Origin: JAFGJQ01 sp964495075
Lineage (GTDB): Bacteria; Planctomycetota; Phycisphaerae; UBA1845
DNA length: 64,000 nt
Assembly: GCA_964495075.1 (NCBI GenBank)
Contig: CAZBUJ010000018.1
Coordinates: forward strand, 7,491-71,490
Direction of reading: 5' to 3'
Part shown: in pieces, positions 9,158-17,351 of the stretch
How positions within the stretch are numbered: position 1 is the first letter of the stretch
How the letters are laid out: each line of letters begins with the position of its first letter
Made by a program: the position numbers and the translations under genes
The notes under the pieces: generated by a model
The model's input: only the letters and a program-made list of their open reading frames with translations
The model's database searches: none
What the model was told of the DNA's origin: nothing

Positions 9158-10270
9158 CTATCGCGACACGGACGACGGCGTGTGCGGCATCTTGAAGTAC
9201 TCGGCCACCGCCGCGTTGGTCAGTTTGCCGAGCTCCATGTCGATGCCCGCGGCCAGCCCCGGGTCGGCCTTGCACGCCGCCTGGTAGCCCTTGTTCGCTA
9301 GGGCGATCGCGTACGGCAGCGTGGCGTTCGTCAACGCGATCGTCGAGGTGCGGCAGCACGCCCCGGGCATGTTGGCCACCCCGTAGTGCACCACCCCGTC
9401 GACCACGTACGTGGGGTCATCGTGGGTGGTGGGGCGAATCGTCTCGCAACAGCCGCCCTGGTCCACGCCGACGTCGACGATCACCGAGCCCGGCTTCATC
9501 AGCGACAAGTACTCCTTCCGGATCAGAATGGGGCAACGCGCGCCGGGGATCAGCACCGCACCGACCACCAGGTCGGCCGAGCGGAGCAGCTTGCGGATGT
9601 TGTATTGATTGCTGTAGATCGTGTCGACGTTGGCCGGCATGACGTCGTCGAGGTACCGCAGCCGGTCGAGGTCGATGTCCAGCACGTAGACGTGGGCGCC
9701 CAGGCCGGCCGCGATCTTCGCCGCGGCCGTCCCCACCACGCCACCCCCTAAAATCAGAACCTCGGCCGGTGCGACACCCGGTACGCCCCCGAGCAGAATG
9801 CCACGCCCCATCATCGGGCGTTCGAGGTACTTGGCACCCTCCTGGATACTCATCTTGCCCGCCACTTCGCTCATCGGCGTCAGCAAGGGAAGGCGGCCGA
9901 GCTCGTCGGTGATCGTTTCGTACGCGATGCATACCGACTTGGTGGCCAGGCAGCCCTCCGTGAGGTCCCGGCTGGCGGCGAAGTGGAAGTAGGTGAACAT
10001 GACCTGGCCTTCCCGCATCATCGCCCATTCCGCCGCCTGTGGCTCCTTGACCTTGATGATCATCTCCGCCTGGTCGAATACCTCCTTCGGCGTGCCGACG
10101 ATCTTCGCGCCAGCCGCGATGTACTCCTCGTTGGTCAGCCCGGAGCCGGCGCCCGCGTCCCGCTCCACCAGCACCTCATGCCCGTTGTGAGTGAGTTCCT
10201 CAACGCCGGCCGGCGTCATGCTCACCCGGTATTCGTGCGTCTTGATCTCCGTGGGGATTCCAATGATCAT
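9158..10270 (-). CDS. ald: alanine dehydrogenase
   Basis: The 370-residue product begins MIIGIPTEIKTHEYRVSMTP, the standard Ald N-terminus, so the ATG at 10270 is preferred to a start six codons upstream. The catalytic lysine lies in MIIKVKEP near residue 75 and the catalytic histidine in TYFHFA near 95. The NAD-binding Rossmann motif LILGGGVVGTAAAK is at about 170-183, and the MPGACCRTST loop near 300. Length matches the family. It catalyses reversible NAD-dependent deamination of L-alanine to pyruvate and ammonia in the cytoplasm. It stands alone, convergent with the TPR remnant. Confidence 0.95.
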   Translation of the reverse strand: MIIGIPTEIKTHEYRVSMTPAGVEELTHNGHEVLVERDAGAGSGLTNEEYIAAGAKIVGTPKEVFDQAEMIIKVKEPQAAEWAMMREGQVMFTYFHFAASRDLTEGCLATKSVCIAYETITDELGRLPLLTPMSEVAGKMSIQEGAKYLERPMMGRGILLGGVPGVAPAEVLILGGGVVGTAAAKIAAGLGAHVYVLDIDLDRLRYLDDVMPANVDTIYSNQYNIRKLLRSADLVVGAVLIPGARCPILIRKEYLSLMKPGSVIVDVGVDQGGCCETIRPTTHDDPTYVVDGVVHYGVANMPGACCRTSTIALTNATLPYAIALANKGYQAACKADPGLAAGIDMELGKLTNAAVAEYFKMPHTPSSVSR

Positions 10271-11081
10271 CGAAGGCGTACTCCACAAATGGGTTGTGAT
10301 CGTCCGACCGCGGTGTGCAGGTTGGCGGACGCTGCTGCCGGGAGTCGTCTCTCGTTCTGGCCATTATCCCGTACCGCTGGGACGGGCAGAAAGGCAACCT
10401 GTCTTCCGGTTGCAACCCTGGTGCGCGAGGTGGCGAGTGCGCCTCGCCGGTAGTCAAGTCAGCCTAGCAATTGCCAAAAACGGGGTCAAGACCGACGGTC
10501 AGTGACCACGGGCGTCAGCCAATGCCGAGTCACGCGCGCACCATGCCCCGGTGACGGGCGACTCTCTCTTCCGACGGCCGTCCGCTTCGACAATGTCCGC
10601 GATGCCCACGGACCCGTAGCGCACCTGCGCCGAGCAAAGAGCCGGCCCGCCGCCGCGAATCACGCGCGCCGAACGGCACCAACGGCAACCACCAGGCTGA
10701 AGGGATCATATGTTCTCCGCGGAACCGTCAGTGCGGCCGGCCGGTTCCCGCCCGATTCGCCGAGGCAACCAACCCGATGATGGCACCACCCGCCGGACCG
10801 CGGACCGCGGCCCGGACAACCAAAGGCCGCGACGGAAACATCTTGAGCCACCCGGAAATAAAGAAACACTTTGTATTGCTTGTCCAGACTTCTCAATGTA
10901 TACTTCAATAATGTATTCTACACTTTCCTGCATGCCTGTCTGCGCGGTACGGCGTTGGCCGCAAGGGTATCGGGACATGGGCCAAGGAGATTCGGAGCGA
11001 TAATACACCGGTATGTTCTGGTGACCGATGTTGAGGGTGTACGTGACTACGATCACTGGGGACTAGCGCGAGCGACACGTC
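10271..11081 (+). other. non-coding region between alanine dehydrogenase and receiver gene
   Basis: These 811 bases show no reading frame with credible protein composition. The part at 10850-10925 is clearly more AT-rich than its surroundings and holds a strong-looking promoter (listed separately). The rest presumably also carries the ald promoter on the minus strand, which I could not pinpoint. Confidence 0.5.
10876..10904 (+). promoter_or_regulatory. candidate sigma-70 promoter upstream of the receiver gene
   Basis: TTGCTT at 10876-10881, a 17-base spacer and TATACT at 10899-10904, inside a local AT-rich patch. The first codon of the receiver gene is 178 bases further on. The long leader leaves room for a small RNA or leader function that I cannot recognise. 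Confidence 0.5.
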
Positions 11082-11471
11082 ATGCCGGAGTCCAGCCCCG
11101 TCAAAGTCCTTATCATCGACGATGAGCCGCTGGTGCTTTCGACTCTCCGCAATCTGCTCCTCGACGCCGGCTACTCCGTGACGGCTGTCGAACGCGGCGA
11201 CGAGGCGTTGAGGACGGTCTCCCACGGGGACGCTGCCCCGGATTTGGCCTTACTGGACATGACCATCGGTGACATGGAGGCCCAGCTCGTCGTGGCCGGA
11301 CTGCGAGCCGCCAGCCCGGAGATTCGCGTGCTGCTCACCAGCGGGTACCCCTACGACGACCACACCCATGAGGTCATCCAGAGCGGGGCCGACGGTTTTC
11401 TCCAGAAGCCGTTCCAGCCTTCCACGCTGCACCAGAAACTGCAACAGCTCCTCGGTCGCTCACCGGCGTAG
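11082..11471 (+). CDS. stand-alone response regulator receiver domain (CheY-like)
   Basis: The 129-residue product is a single receiver domain. The acidic pocket is in IIDDE (residues 11-15), the phosphorylated aspartate in ALLDMT near residue 58, the switch threonine/serine in LLTSGYP near 87 and the conserved lysine in LQKPF near 109. No output domain is fused. It would act by protein contact, receiving phosphate from an unlinked kinase. There is no kinase gene beside it. The next gene downstream is a permease 84 bases away, so cotranscription is possible but a functional tie is not shown. Confidence 0.88.
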   Translation: MPESSPVKVLIIDDEPLVLSTLRNLLLDAGYSVTAVERGDEALRTVSHGDAAPDLALLDMTIGDMEAQLVVAGLRAASPEIRVLLTSGYPYDDHTHEVIQSGADGFLQKPFQPSTLHQKLQQLLGRSPA

Positions 11472-11555
11472 CCCGTTCCTCCGCGTTGCCGCCGCGCATC
11501 CACTGCGAAGATCGGCGTCAGTTTCTCATTGCAGAATCGGTTTCGCCCGTGTCCA

Positions 11556-12725
11556 ATGGCCTCCATGGTCGAGCCGGGTGCGACGCCAACGCGATATGAC
11601 TTCGATCGGGTCGTGCGAATAGTGATCACGGCCGGGACCTTGGTCGGCCTGCTGTTGCTCGTGCGATACCTCGCCGATGTCCTCATTCCCTTCGCCATCG
11701 CCGTGTTAATCGCGTACCTGATCAATCCGGTGGTCGAGGCGGTGGAGAAGCGGATTGGCAACCGCATTGCGGCCACGCTGATCACCGTCAGCGGTTGTTT
11801 TGTCGTGATTGCCGCGTTGATTGTCATCGCCGTGCCGGTGATCGGCGGCGAGCTGGCCGAGTTCGGCACGATTCTCTCCCGCCTGCGCGAAGACAGCGCC
11901 GGCTCGCCCGACCAACGCACCATCGCCGAGCGGGTCGACGCGTTCATCGAAGGGCAGTCCAACGAGACGGTCAAGGCAGGCCTGGAACGTTTGCGAGAAA
12001 CGCTGCGCAAGCGGGATCTCGAGGCGGATGCGGAGCGGCTCGCGCTCAAGGCCGCCAAGAAGGTCTTCCCCGGGTTGCTGGACCTCGTAGGCGGCGTGGT
12101 CAGCTTCCTGCTCGGGCTGTCCGGTCTGATCATCGTGCTGCTGTACACGGTATTCCTGTCGATCGACTACGCGCGCCTGTCGGGTGGCTGGAGGGACTAC
12201 CTGCCGCCGCGGCACCGCGCGCGGATCATCGGGCTCGTGACCGAGTTCTCCGGGGCCATGAGCCAGTACTTCCGCGGCCAGTTCCTGATCGCGTCATGCG
12301 TGGGCATCTGCTTCGCGATCGGGTTCTCGATCATCGGTTTGCGCATGGGCATCGTGCTGGGGTTGTTCATCGGCATGCTCAACATGGTGCCCTATCTCCA
12401 GAACGTGGGGATGGTGCCGGCCCTGATGCTGGCCGTGCTCCGGGCGGTGGAGAATCAATCCAGCGTATTCGTGTCGATCATGCTCGTGCTGGCGGTGTTC
12501 GGTGTGTGCCAACTGATCCAGGACGCCCTCCTTACTCCGAAAATCATGGGCAGGCAGACGGGCTTGCGCCCCGTCGTCATGCTCCTCGCCATCTTCATCT
12601 GGGGAAAACTGCTCGGATTCCTCGGGCTGATCCTGGCCATCCCGTTGACCTGCATTGGCATCGCGTTCTATCGGCGCTTTGTACTCGGCCAGGCGAATGC
12701 GTCGGCGGTGCAGGCGGATTCGTAA
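11556..12725 (+). CDS. AI-2E family transporter (PerM/UPF0118)
   Basis: The product has about 389 residues and the AI-2E layout. Two N-terminal membrane helices span residues 20-60 and a third 70-100. A soluble, helical extracytoplasmic-type loop follows (100-185), then four to five more helices. The family-typical segment VVMLLAIFIWGKLLGFLGLI lies near the C-terminus, preceded by LTPKIMG. Members include exporters of autoinducer-2 and Na+/H+ or Na+/Li+ antiporters, so the substrate cannot be named. The start could be the TTG at 11529, the ATG at 11556 or the ATG at 11565. None has a good ribosome binding site. Confidence 0.82.
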   Translation: MASMVEPGATPTRYDFDRVVRIVITAGTLVGLLLLVRYLADVLIPFAIAVLIAYLINPVVEAVEKRIGNRIAATLITVSGCFVVIAALIVIAVPVIGGELAEFGTILSRLREDSAGSPDQRTIAERVDAFIEGQSNETVKAGLERLRETLRKRDLEADAERLALKAAKKVFPGLLDLVGGVVSFLLGLSGLIIVLLYTVFLSIDYARLSGGWRDYLPPRHRARIIGLVTEFSGAMSQYFRGQFLIASCVGICFAIGFSIIGLRMGIVLGLFIGMLNMVPYLQNVGMVPALMLAVLRAVENQSSVFVSIMLVLAVFGVCQLIQDALLTPKIMGRQTGLRPVVMLLAIFIWGKLLGFLGLILAIPLTCIGIAFYRRFVLGQANASAVQADS

Positions 12726-12803
12726 TGGCGTCCCCCGACGGCTGACGTGTTTCTCGCGCGCGATGGCCGCCAATCAACGCCGGGACGTCCACTGATAACA
12801 AAC

Positions 12804-12840
12804 AAGGCAGGCTCGACCCGCTACGGTCGAACCTGCCTTT
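12804..12840. terminator. bidirectional rho-independent terminator
   Basis: A 15-base stem with one mismatch (12804-12818 with 12825-12839) is followed by T residues on the plus strand, and by TTGTTTGTT on the minus strand. It sits between the convergent permease and PEP-CTERM genes and can serve both. Confidence 0.75.
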
Positions 12841-12900
12841 GAACTGGCTCGATTCGTCTGCCGGTCGGTGTCGTGACGATCCCGGCCGGCAGCCAGGGAT

Positions 12901-14202
12901 CTACCGGCGCCGGCGAACCAGCGCGAGCACGCCCACCGCGAGCAGGCCCAGGGTCGCCGGTTCCGGCACCGCCACCCGGACGATCGCCTCGAACGCGTCG
13001 CCGCCGACCACCGGCACGAGGTCGACCTCGACGTACACGTAGCCGTCCTCGGCCAGGTCGAGACCCGGCCCGATCACGCCGCTGGCGTTAAAGTCGTCGA
13101 CAAGGTAGTCGGCAATCGTGTCGCCGTCCACGTCGATCTCGTCGCCGAGCTTGAGCAGCACCACCGAGTTGCCCATGTCGTCCGCGTCGCCGAAGAACAG
13201 GTACTCCACGGCGGAGGTGCCGCTGCCGCTGCCCCAGATCTGGGCGACCTCGTTGAGGTCGTTGATGCTCAGCGCCCGCACGGAGGACCCGCTGGCCAGC
13301 TCGAATCCGCCCACCGTGTCACCTTCGCGGATGCCGATCGCGCCGTTGTAGGCCACGAACTCGTCCGTTGCCGATGCAGCGTCCGTGTCGCCCGAAAAGA
13401 CGTAGTTGCCCAGGTTGTTGGCGTCAACCGCGTCGAACGCCTGCCAGTTGTCGCCGGCGCCGGTGGGGCCACCCTCCCGGGCTACCAGCGACCCGTTAAA
13501 GTAGATGAATCCATCGGTCGACGTGGAGCCGGTCATGTCCAGCACCTGAACGTGGTTCAGACCGTTGTCCGAGAAGTTGTAGTCGAAGTCGATGCCGGAC
13601 GTGTCGATGATCTGGCCGTCGATCTCCTGCCCACTGTACAACAGCGGGGTGGCCAGTTCGGGGTGCGTCACGTCCGAGGCCCGGTAAATCGCGCGGCCCT
13701 GGCTGGAGCCGCCCACCGTATCCGTCAGCCCACTGATCCAGTGGGCGGTGCCGTCCGGCAACATGGTGGGGCGACTGTTGAACGACGAGTACAGACCGAC
13801 GAGGCCCGGAGCCGGCTGGTCCTCCGCCAGCAGGAGGCCCGCGTGGGTGTAGACCGAGTCGGACCCGTTGAACGACGGGCTGTATACGAAACCGCCCGTG
13901 TCGCTCACGCCCATCGTGCCCTCGCCGCCCGTCAGCACGTCGGGCAACGCGTCGCCGGAGAAGAACACCGGACCGGTGTCCCACCAAACGAACCGCTGAC
14001 TGTCGCTCAGCGATCCGACGAAACCGACCTTGCCGTTGCCGTCCGTGAACGGGGCGTTCAGGGTCGACACCGTGGCATCGCCAATGGTGTCACCTTCCTT
14101 AACGACCATGTAGGCGGGCACCGGGGGAACCGCCTGCGCGACACCCACCGCACACGCCAAGACCATTAGAATGACTAATTGACCGTTACGAGAGAGTTGC
14201 AT
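12901..14202 (-). CDS. PEP-CTERM exported protein of unknown function
   Basis: The 433-residue product has a signal peptide (MQLSRNG, hydrophobic stretch, AQAV) and ends in a canonical PEP-CTERM tail: VPEPATLG, a hydrophobic helix and RRRR. Such tails are recognised by the exosortase/archaeosortase system, cut, and the protein is passed to the outer layers. The body is acidic, rich in Gly, Asp and Thr, and has repeated beta-strand units of the type seen in DUF7453-like planctomycete proteins (for example EGDTIGDATVSTL near the start). No enzyme motif is visible. I chose the ATG at 14202 because the signal peptide begins there and GGAGG precedes it. An ATG three codons upstream is also possible. 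No exosortase gene is in this window. Confidence 0.82.
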   Translation of the reverse strand: MQLSRNGQLVILMVLACAVGVAQAVPPVPAYMVVKEGDTIGDATVSTLNAPFTDGNGKVGFVGSLSDSQRFVWWDTGPVFFSGDALPDVLTGGEGTMGVSDTGGFVYSPSFNGSDSVYTHAGLLLAEDQPAPGLVGLYSSFNSRPTMLPDGTAHWISGLTDTVGGSSQGRAIYRASDVTHPELATPLLYSGQEIDGQIIDTSGIDFDYNFSDNGLNHVQVLDMTGSTSTDGFIYFNGSLVAREGGPTGAGDNWQAFDAVDANNLGNYVFSGDTDAASATDEFVAYNGAIGIREGDTVGGFELASGSSVRALSINDLNEVAQIWGSGSGTSAVEYLFFGDADDMGNSVVLLKLGDEIDVDGDTIADYLVDDFNASGVIGPGLDLAEDGYVYVEVDLVPVVGGDAFEAIVRVAVPEPATLGLLAVGVLALVRRRR

Positions 14203-14732
14203 TACCTCCATCCTCCTTCCAATTGCTTTGCCAAAACCCACATCCCCTAAAATGCGCGCGCCACCCCACGCTGGCGTCGCGCATTCGCGCGCACCGCTTC
14301 CTCTCCCCAACCACTCCTCTCTCTCTGCCCGTTTGGAATACTTGGCCCGGTGACGCTCGATAGCGTGTACCGTGTGTCACCGCGACCGGCCCCATTGCGT
14401 GCTGGTACGACGGATAAGGTGCAACGTCGCCCAGCCTGTGGGATTAAGTTTACTACGCGGGTTCACACTTATCAAGGACCGCGACGCCAACCATCGACCT
14501 CACAGTACTGGGAGTCGTGTTGCAGTGACCGGAATCGGATACAGCGAAGGGCGGAAAGGTCGCGCTGCTCCTCGATCGAAAACTATCAAAACCGGCGCCC
14601 CGGCGCCATGGCCACGTCGGTTCGAAGTGGGACGGGGCAGCCCCGGACGCGGGGGCACACCCCGCAACGGAGCCGGGCGGCCTGCATCCCATACGCAGGC
14701 GGGCATCTGGATGCAGTCGCCCATGTCCGGCG
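14203..14732 (-). other. non-coding region upstream of the PEP-CTERM gene
   Basis: The 530 bases hold no supported gene. A good minus-strand promoter candidate lies at 14447-14475. The rest is arginine/proline-rich if translated in any frame and looks non-coding. Confidence 0.45.
14447..14475 (-). promoter_or_regulatory. candidate sigma-70 promoter of the PEP-CTERM gene
   Basis: On the minus strand TTGATA (14475-14470), a 17-base spacer and TAAACT (14452-14447). It would give a leader of about 240 bases before the ATG at 14202. Confidence 0.45.
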
Positions 14733-16973
14733 TCACGGCCCGCCGAAGCTTGACTGAAAAGCTCCAAAGTCGTCCAGGTCGACATCGCCATCATCCTCGA
14801 AATCGAACACCCCGCAGCCCGCGACGATGCCACCCGCCGGCCCCGACAGGCACCGCCCGAATTCGGCGAGGTCCGATAGATCCACCACGCCGTCGCCGTT
14901 GGAATCGCCGGGCCGCCCCACGCAGCCCGTCGCGTAGATCTGAATGTCGTCGATGTTCCAGCCGCAATACGCCCAGCCTGTATCCGTGGGTCCGAGTGTC
15001 CATCGCAGATAAACGCTCGGTTGGTTATCCGCCACCGGCGAGATGTCGACGTCTATCGGCGTCCAGAACGCGTCCGCCACTTCCTCGGTGTTCTCCCACA
15101 CCGTGACCCAGTTCTCACCGTCGTTGCTGACCCGGACCGACGCGTGATCGTAGGGGGCCTGCTCCACGCCCAGCCACCGCCAGAACGACAGCCGCAAGCC
15201 GAATTGGCGTGTGCAGTCGATCGGCGTGGACGTCAGATGATAGGCGGGCATGTTGTTTTCGTAGTCACCGTCCAGGTTGTAGCCGTACACCCAGTCGCCG
15301 GTGTGGCCGCTGGTGGGGTCCGGTTCGCCGTGCACGCCACCGCCGCCCGTGGGCCGGCCCCAGGCCCATTGCCCCTCGGTCTCCCACGCGGGGTCCTCGG
15401 CGAGCGTCTCTTCAAACACAATCGTGCCGCTGACCATGAACGCGGCGTGGACCGAGGCCGGCGCATCCGCCGGCTCCACCGTCGTACCCCCTTCGCCCGT
15501 CACGCTGATGTAGAACTCGGGCGACGAAGCGCAGTGCGTGGCCGGCAGCACGGCCTCGAACGCGGCGCCTCCCAGTGGACTCAACGGCACCGTCGTGAAC
15601 GGCCCGGCGGGATCGTACCGGTAGTGCAGGCTTGCCGTGCTCGGATCGAGTGTTTCCAGGCCGGACGTGATCGCGACCAGGATCGTCGTGTCCTCGCCCG
15701 CCACCAGGCGGTCCGGCAGCCCCTCGGGGAAGCTGATCTGGGTGGCACGAACCTGACTGGTGCCGGCCAGGTACGTCAGGGCCGGAAGCAGTTCCTCGTT
15801 GTTGGGGATGATCTGGTCCGCGGGCAGGAGGAAGCCGTACAAACCGGTGTCCCGCAGTTCGAAGGAATACGAGAGAATCCCCCGGACCCCGTATGTCCAG
15901 TCCAGCGAATCCCCGCTGACCGGGTAGATCCCCGTGTAGATCGGACCGATGTCGTACTCGACCCCGTGCACCGCCTCGATCAACTGCTGCATCATCAGCC
16001 CGGACGCCTCGTACTCGTCATGGTCCGGGCAGAACTCGGGTGTGTACCCCCACGGCCAGAGGATCACCTGCGAGTAGCTGTGAATATCGAGCTGGGCGCG
16101 AACGTTCGGCCGGCTGATGAACATGTCACGCAGCACTCGGGTCTCCGGCTCGGAAAACGGCTCCGGACCGCGATACGTTTGCGAACTCGTATATCCGCTC
16201 GAACCCTGGCCGCCCCATCCGAATCCCCAGTTGCGGTTGATGTCGACACCCCACGTCCCGTCCCCGTTGTCGCGGCGGTTCTTGCGCCACAGGCGTTGAT
16301 CACCGCCGCCCCAACTGAAGACATACCCGTCCGGATTGGCCACCGGGATCAGGATCCATTCCACGTGATCGACGAGGTCCGTCACCACGAAATCGGTGCC
16401 GTAGTTCTCGAGCAGATGCGTGGCCAGGTAAGGCGGCACGGTCGTGGTGATCCACTCCCGGGCGTGGACCGCGCAGAAATACACGACGGCCGGACTCATC
16501 GGGTCCAGGTCAGGGCCCGCGATCCGGATGCCCCAGATCGGCCGTTCCTCGAGCGACGTGCCCACGTTCACCATCTGGGCCAACGAGGGGTACTGCGACA
16601 CGAGTTGGCTGAGGTAATCGACGATCTCTTCGTACGGGTGGTAGGCATCGAACCATCCCCGCGGCGAGACGGCGTGCTGTTCGTCGATCAGCTTTTGCAC
16701 GTCGGCGATCCGGACGGTGTACGGCAGACCCATGGCATCCAACGTCGCGAGTGCGCCTGGGGCCATCATGACGTCCATCGGCCCCACGTGCTCCGTCTCG
16801 GACCAGACGTCGGCGGCGATCTTCAGTACCTGCTCCAGCTCGCCGTTGGTCCGCGTCTCCACCCGGACAACGGTATAGCCGTCCAAGCGCTTCGGCGTTT
16901 GGCCGCCGGACGCGGCGACGTGTATCCACGTGAACACCACCCCCAACGCCATCATTCGAGCAAATGACCACAT
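14733..16973 (-). CDS. secreted M14 zinc carboxypeptidase with C-terminal dockerin-like domain
   Basis: The 746-residue product has a signal peptide and a propeptide-like segment (30-100), then an M14 carboxypeptidase domain at about 110-400. Zinc ligands are His170 and Glu173 in HAREW and a histidine in DIHSY near residue 298. The substrate-binding arginine is in DINRNWGF, and the catalytic glutamate is Glu372 in SFELRD. A beta-sandwich region follows, including WAWGRPTGGGG, a jelly-roll type often seen in secreted proteases. The last 60 residues hold paired calcium loops DSNGDGVVDLSDLAEF and FEDDGDVDLDDFGAF. It removes C-terminal residues from peptides outside the cell. AGGAGGAGA precedes the ATG, giving a clear start. 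Confidence 0.9.
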   Translation of the reverse strand: MWSFARMMALGVVFTWIHVAASGGQTPKRLDGYTVVRVETRTNGELEQVLKIAADVWSETEHVGPMDVMMAPGALATLDAMGLPYTVRIADVQKLIDEQHAVSPRGWFDAYHPYEEIVDYLSQLVSQYPSLAQMVNVGTSLEERPIWGIRIAGPDLDPMSPAVVYFCAVHAREWITTTVPPYLATHLLENYGTDFVVTDLVDHVEWILIPVANPDGYVFSWGGGDQRLWRKNRRDNGDGTWGVDINRNWGFGWGGQGSSGYTSSQTYRGPEPFSEPETRVLRDMFISRPNVRAQLDIHSYSQVILWPWGYTPEFCPDHDEYEASGLMMQQLIEAVHGVEYDIGPIYTGIYPVSGDSLDWTYGVRGILSYSFELRDTGLYGFLLPADQIIPNNEELLPALTYLAGTSQVRATQISFPEGLPDRLVAGEDTTILVAITSGLETLDPSTASLHYRYDPAGPFTTVPLSPLGGAAFEAVLPATHCASSPEFYISVTGEGGTTVEPADAPASVHAAFMVSGTIVFEETLAEDPAWETEGQWAWGRPTGGGGVHGEPDPTSGHTGDWVYGYNLDGDYENNMPAYHLTSTPIDCTRQFGLRLSFWRWLGVEQAPYDHASVRVSNDGENWVTVWENTEEVADAFWTPIDVDISPVADNQPSVYLRWTLGPTDTGWAYCGWNIDDIQIYATGCVGRPGDSNGDGVVDLSDLAEFGRCLSGPAGGIVAGCGVFDFEDDGDVDLDDFGAFQSSFGGP

Positions 16974-17351
16974 GGATAATCTCCTCCTGTCGCGCGACGC
17001 GGGCGATTCGTGAACCGGCGACCGACGATTCGACCAAGGTACCGGTAAGGCCGAGCGCTCTCCACAGAGTACGGCTCGGGTCGGTCATACTGACCTTTGC
17101 ATGGACGACACAACACCAGCGTCACGTCCGGACCCCGGTTCCAAGGGCTCTTCCGCGGTCCGCCCGTTGCATTGGCCATTCGATCCTCAACAAGTATATC
17201 GTCTCGGTCAGCGAGCACGAAGTGGGGCCGCCCCGCGATCTGGGTGGCGCGGGCCGCCGCTTGACGCTCGCGAGTGATTGGCGGTACCCTGACCCGGCCC
17301 GGCGAAGTGCGGGCGGAGACGGGGCGAACCGCGAGGGACCCGAAGGACGCG
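16974..17351. other. divergent intergenic region
   Basis: 378 bases lie between the carboxypeptidase (minus) and signal peptidase (plus) starts. A plus-strand promoter candidate is listed separately. No gene is seen. Confidence 0.45.
17172..17200 (+). promoter_or_regulatory. candidate sigma-70 promoter of the signal peptidase gene
   Basis: TTGGCC (17172-17177), a 17-base spacer and TATATC (17195-17200), 151 bases before the chosen ATG. Four of six matches in each box. Confidence 0.35.

Noticed and set aside
15021..16967. 648-codon plus-strand frame opposite the carboxypeptidase
   Set aside because: Antisense to the zinc carboxypeptidase with all catalytic residues; no ribosome site.
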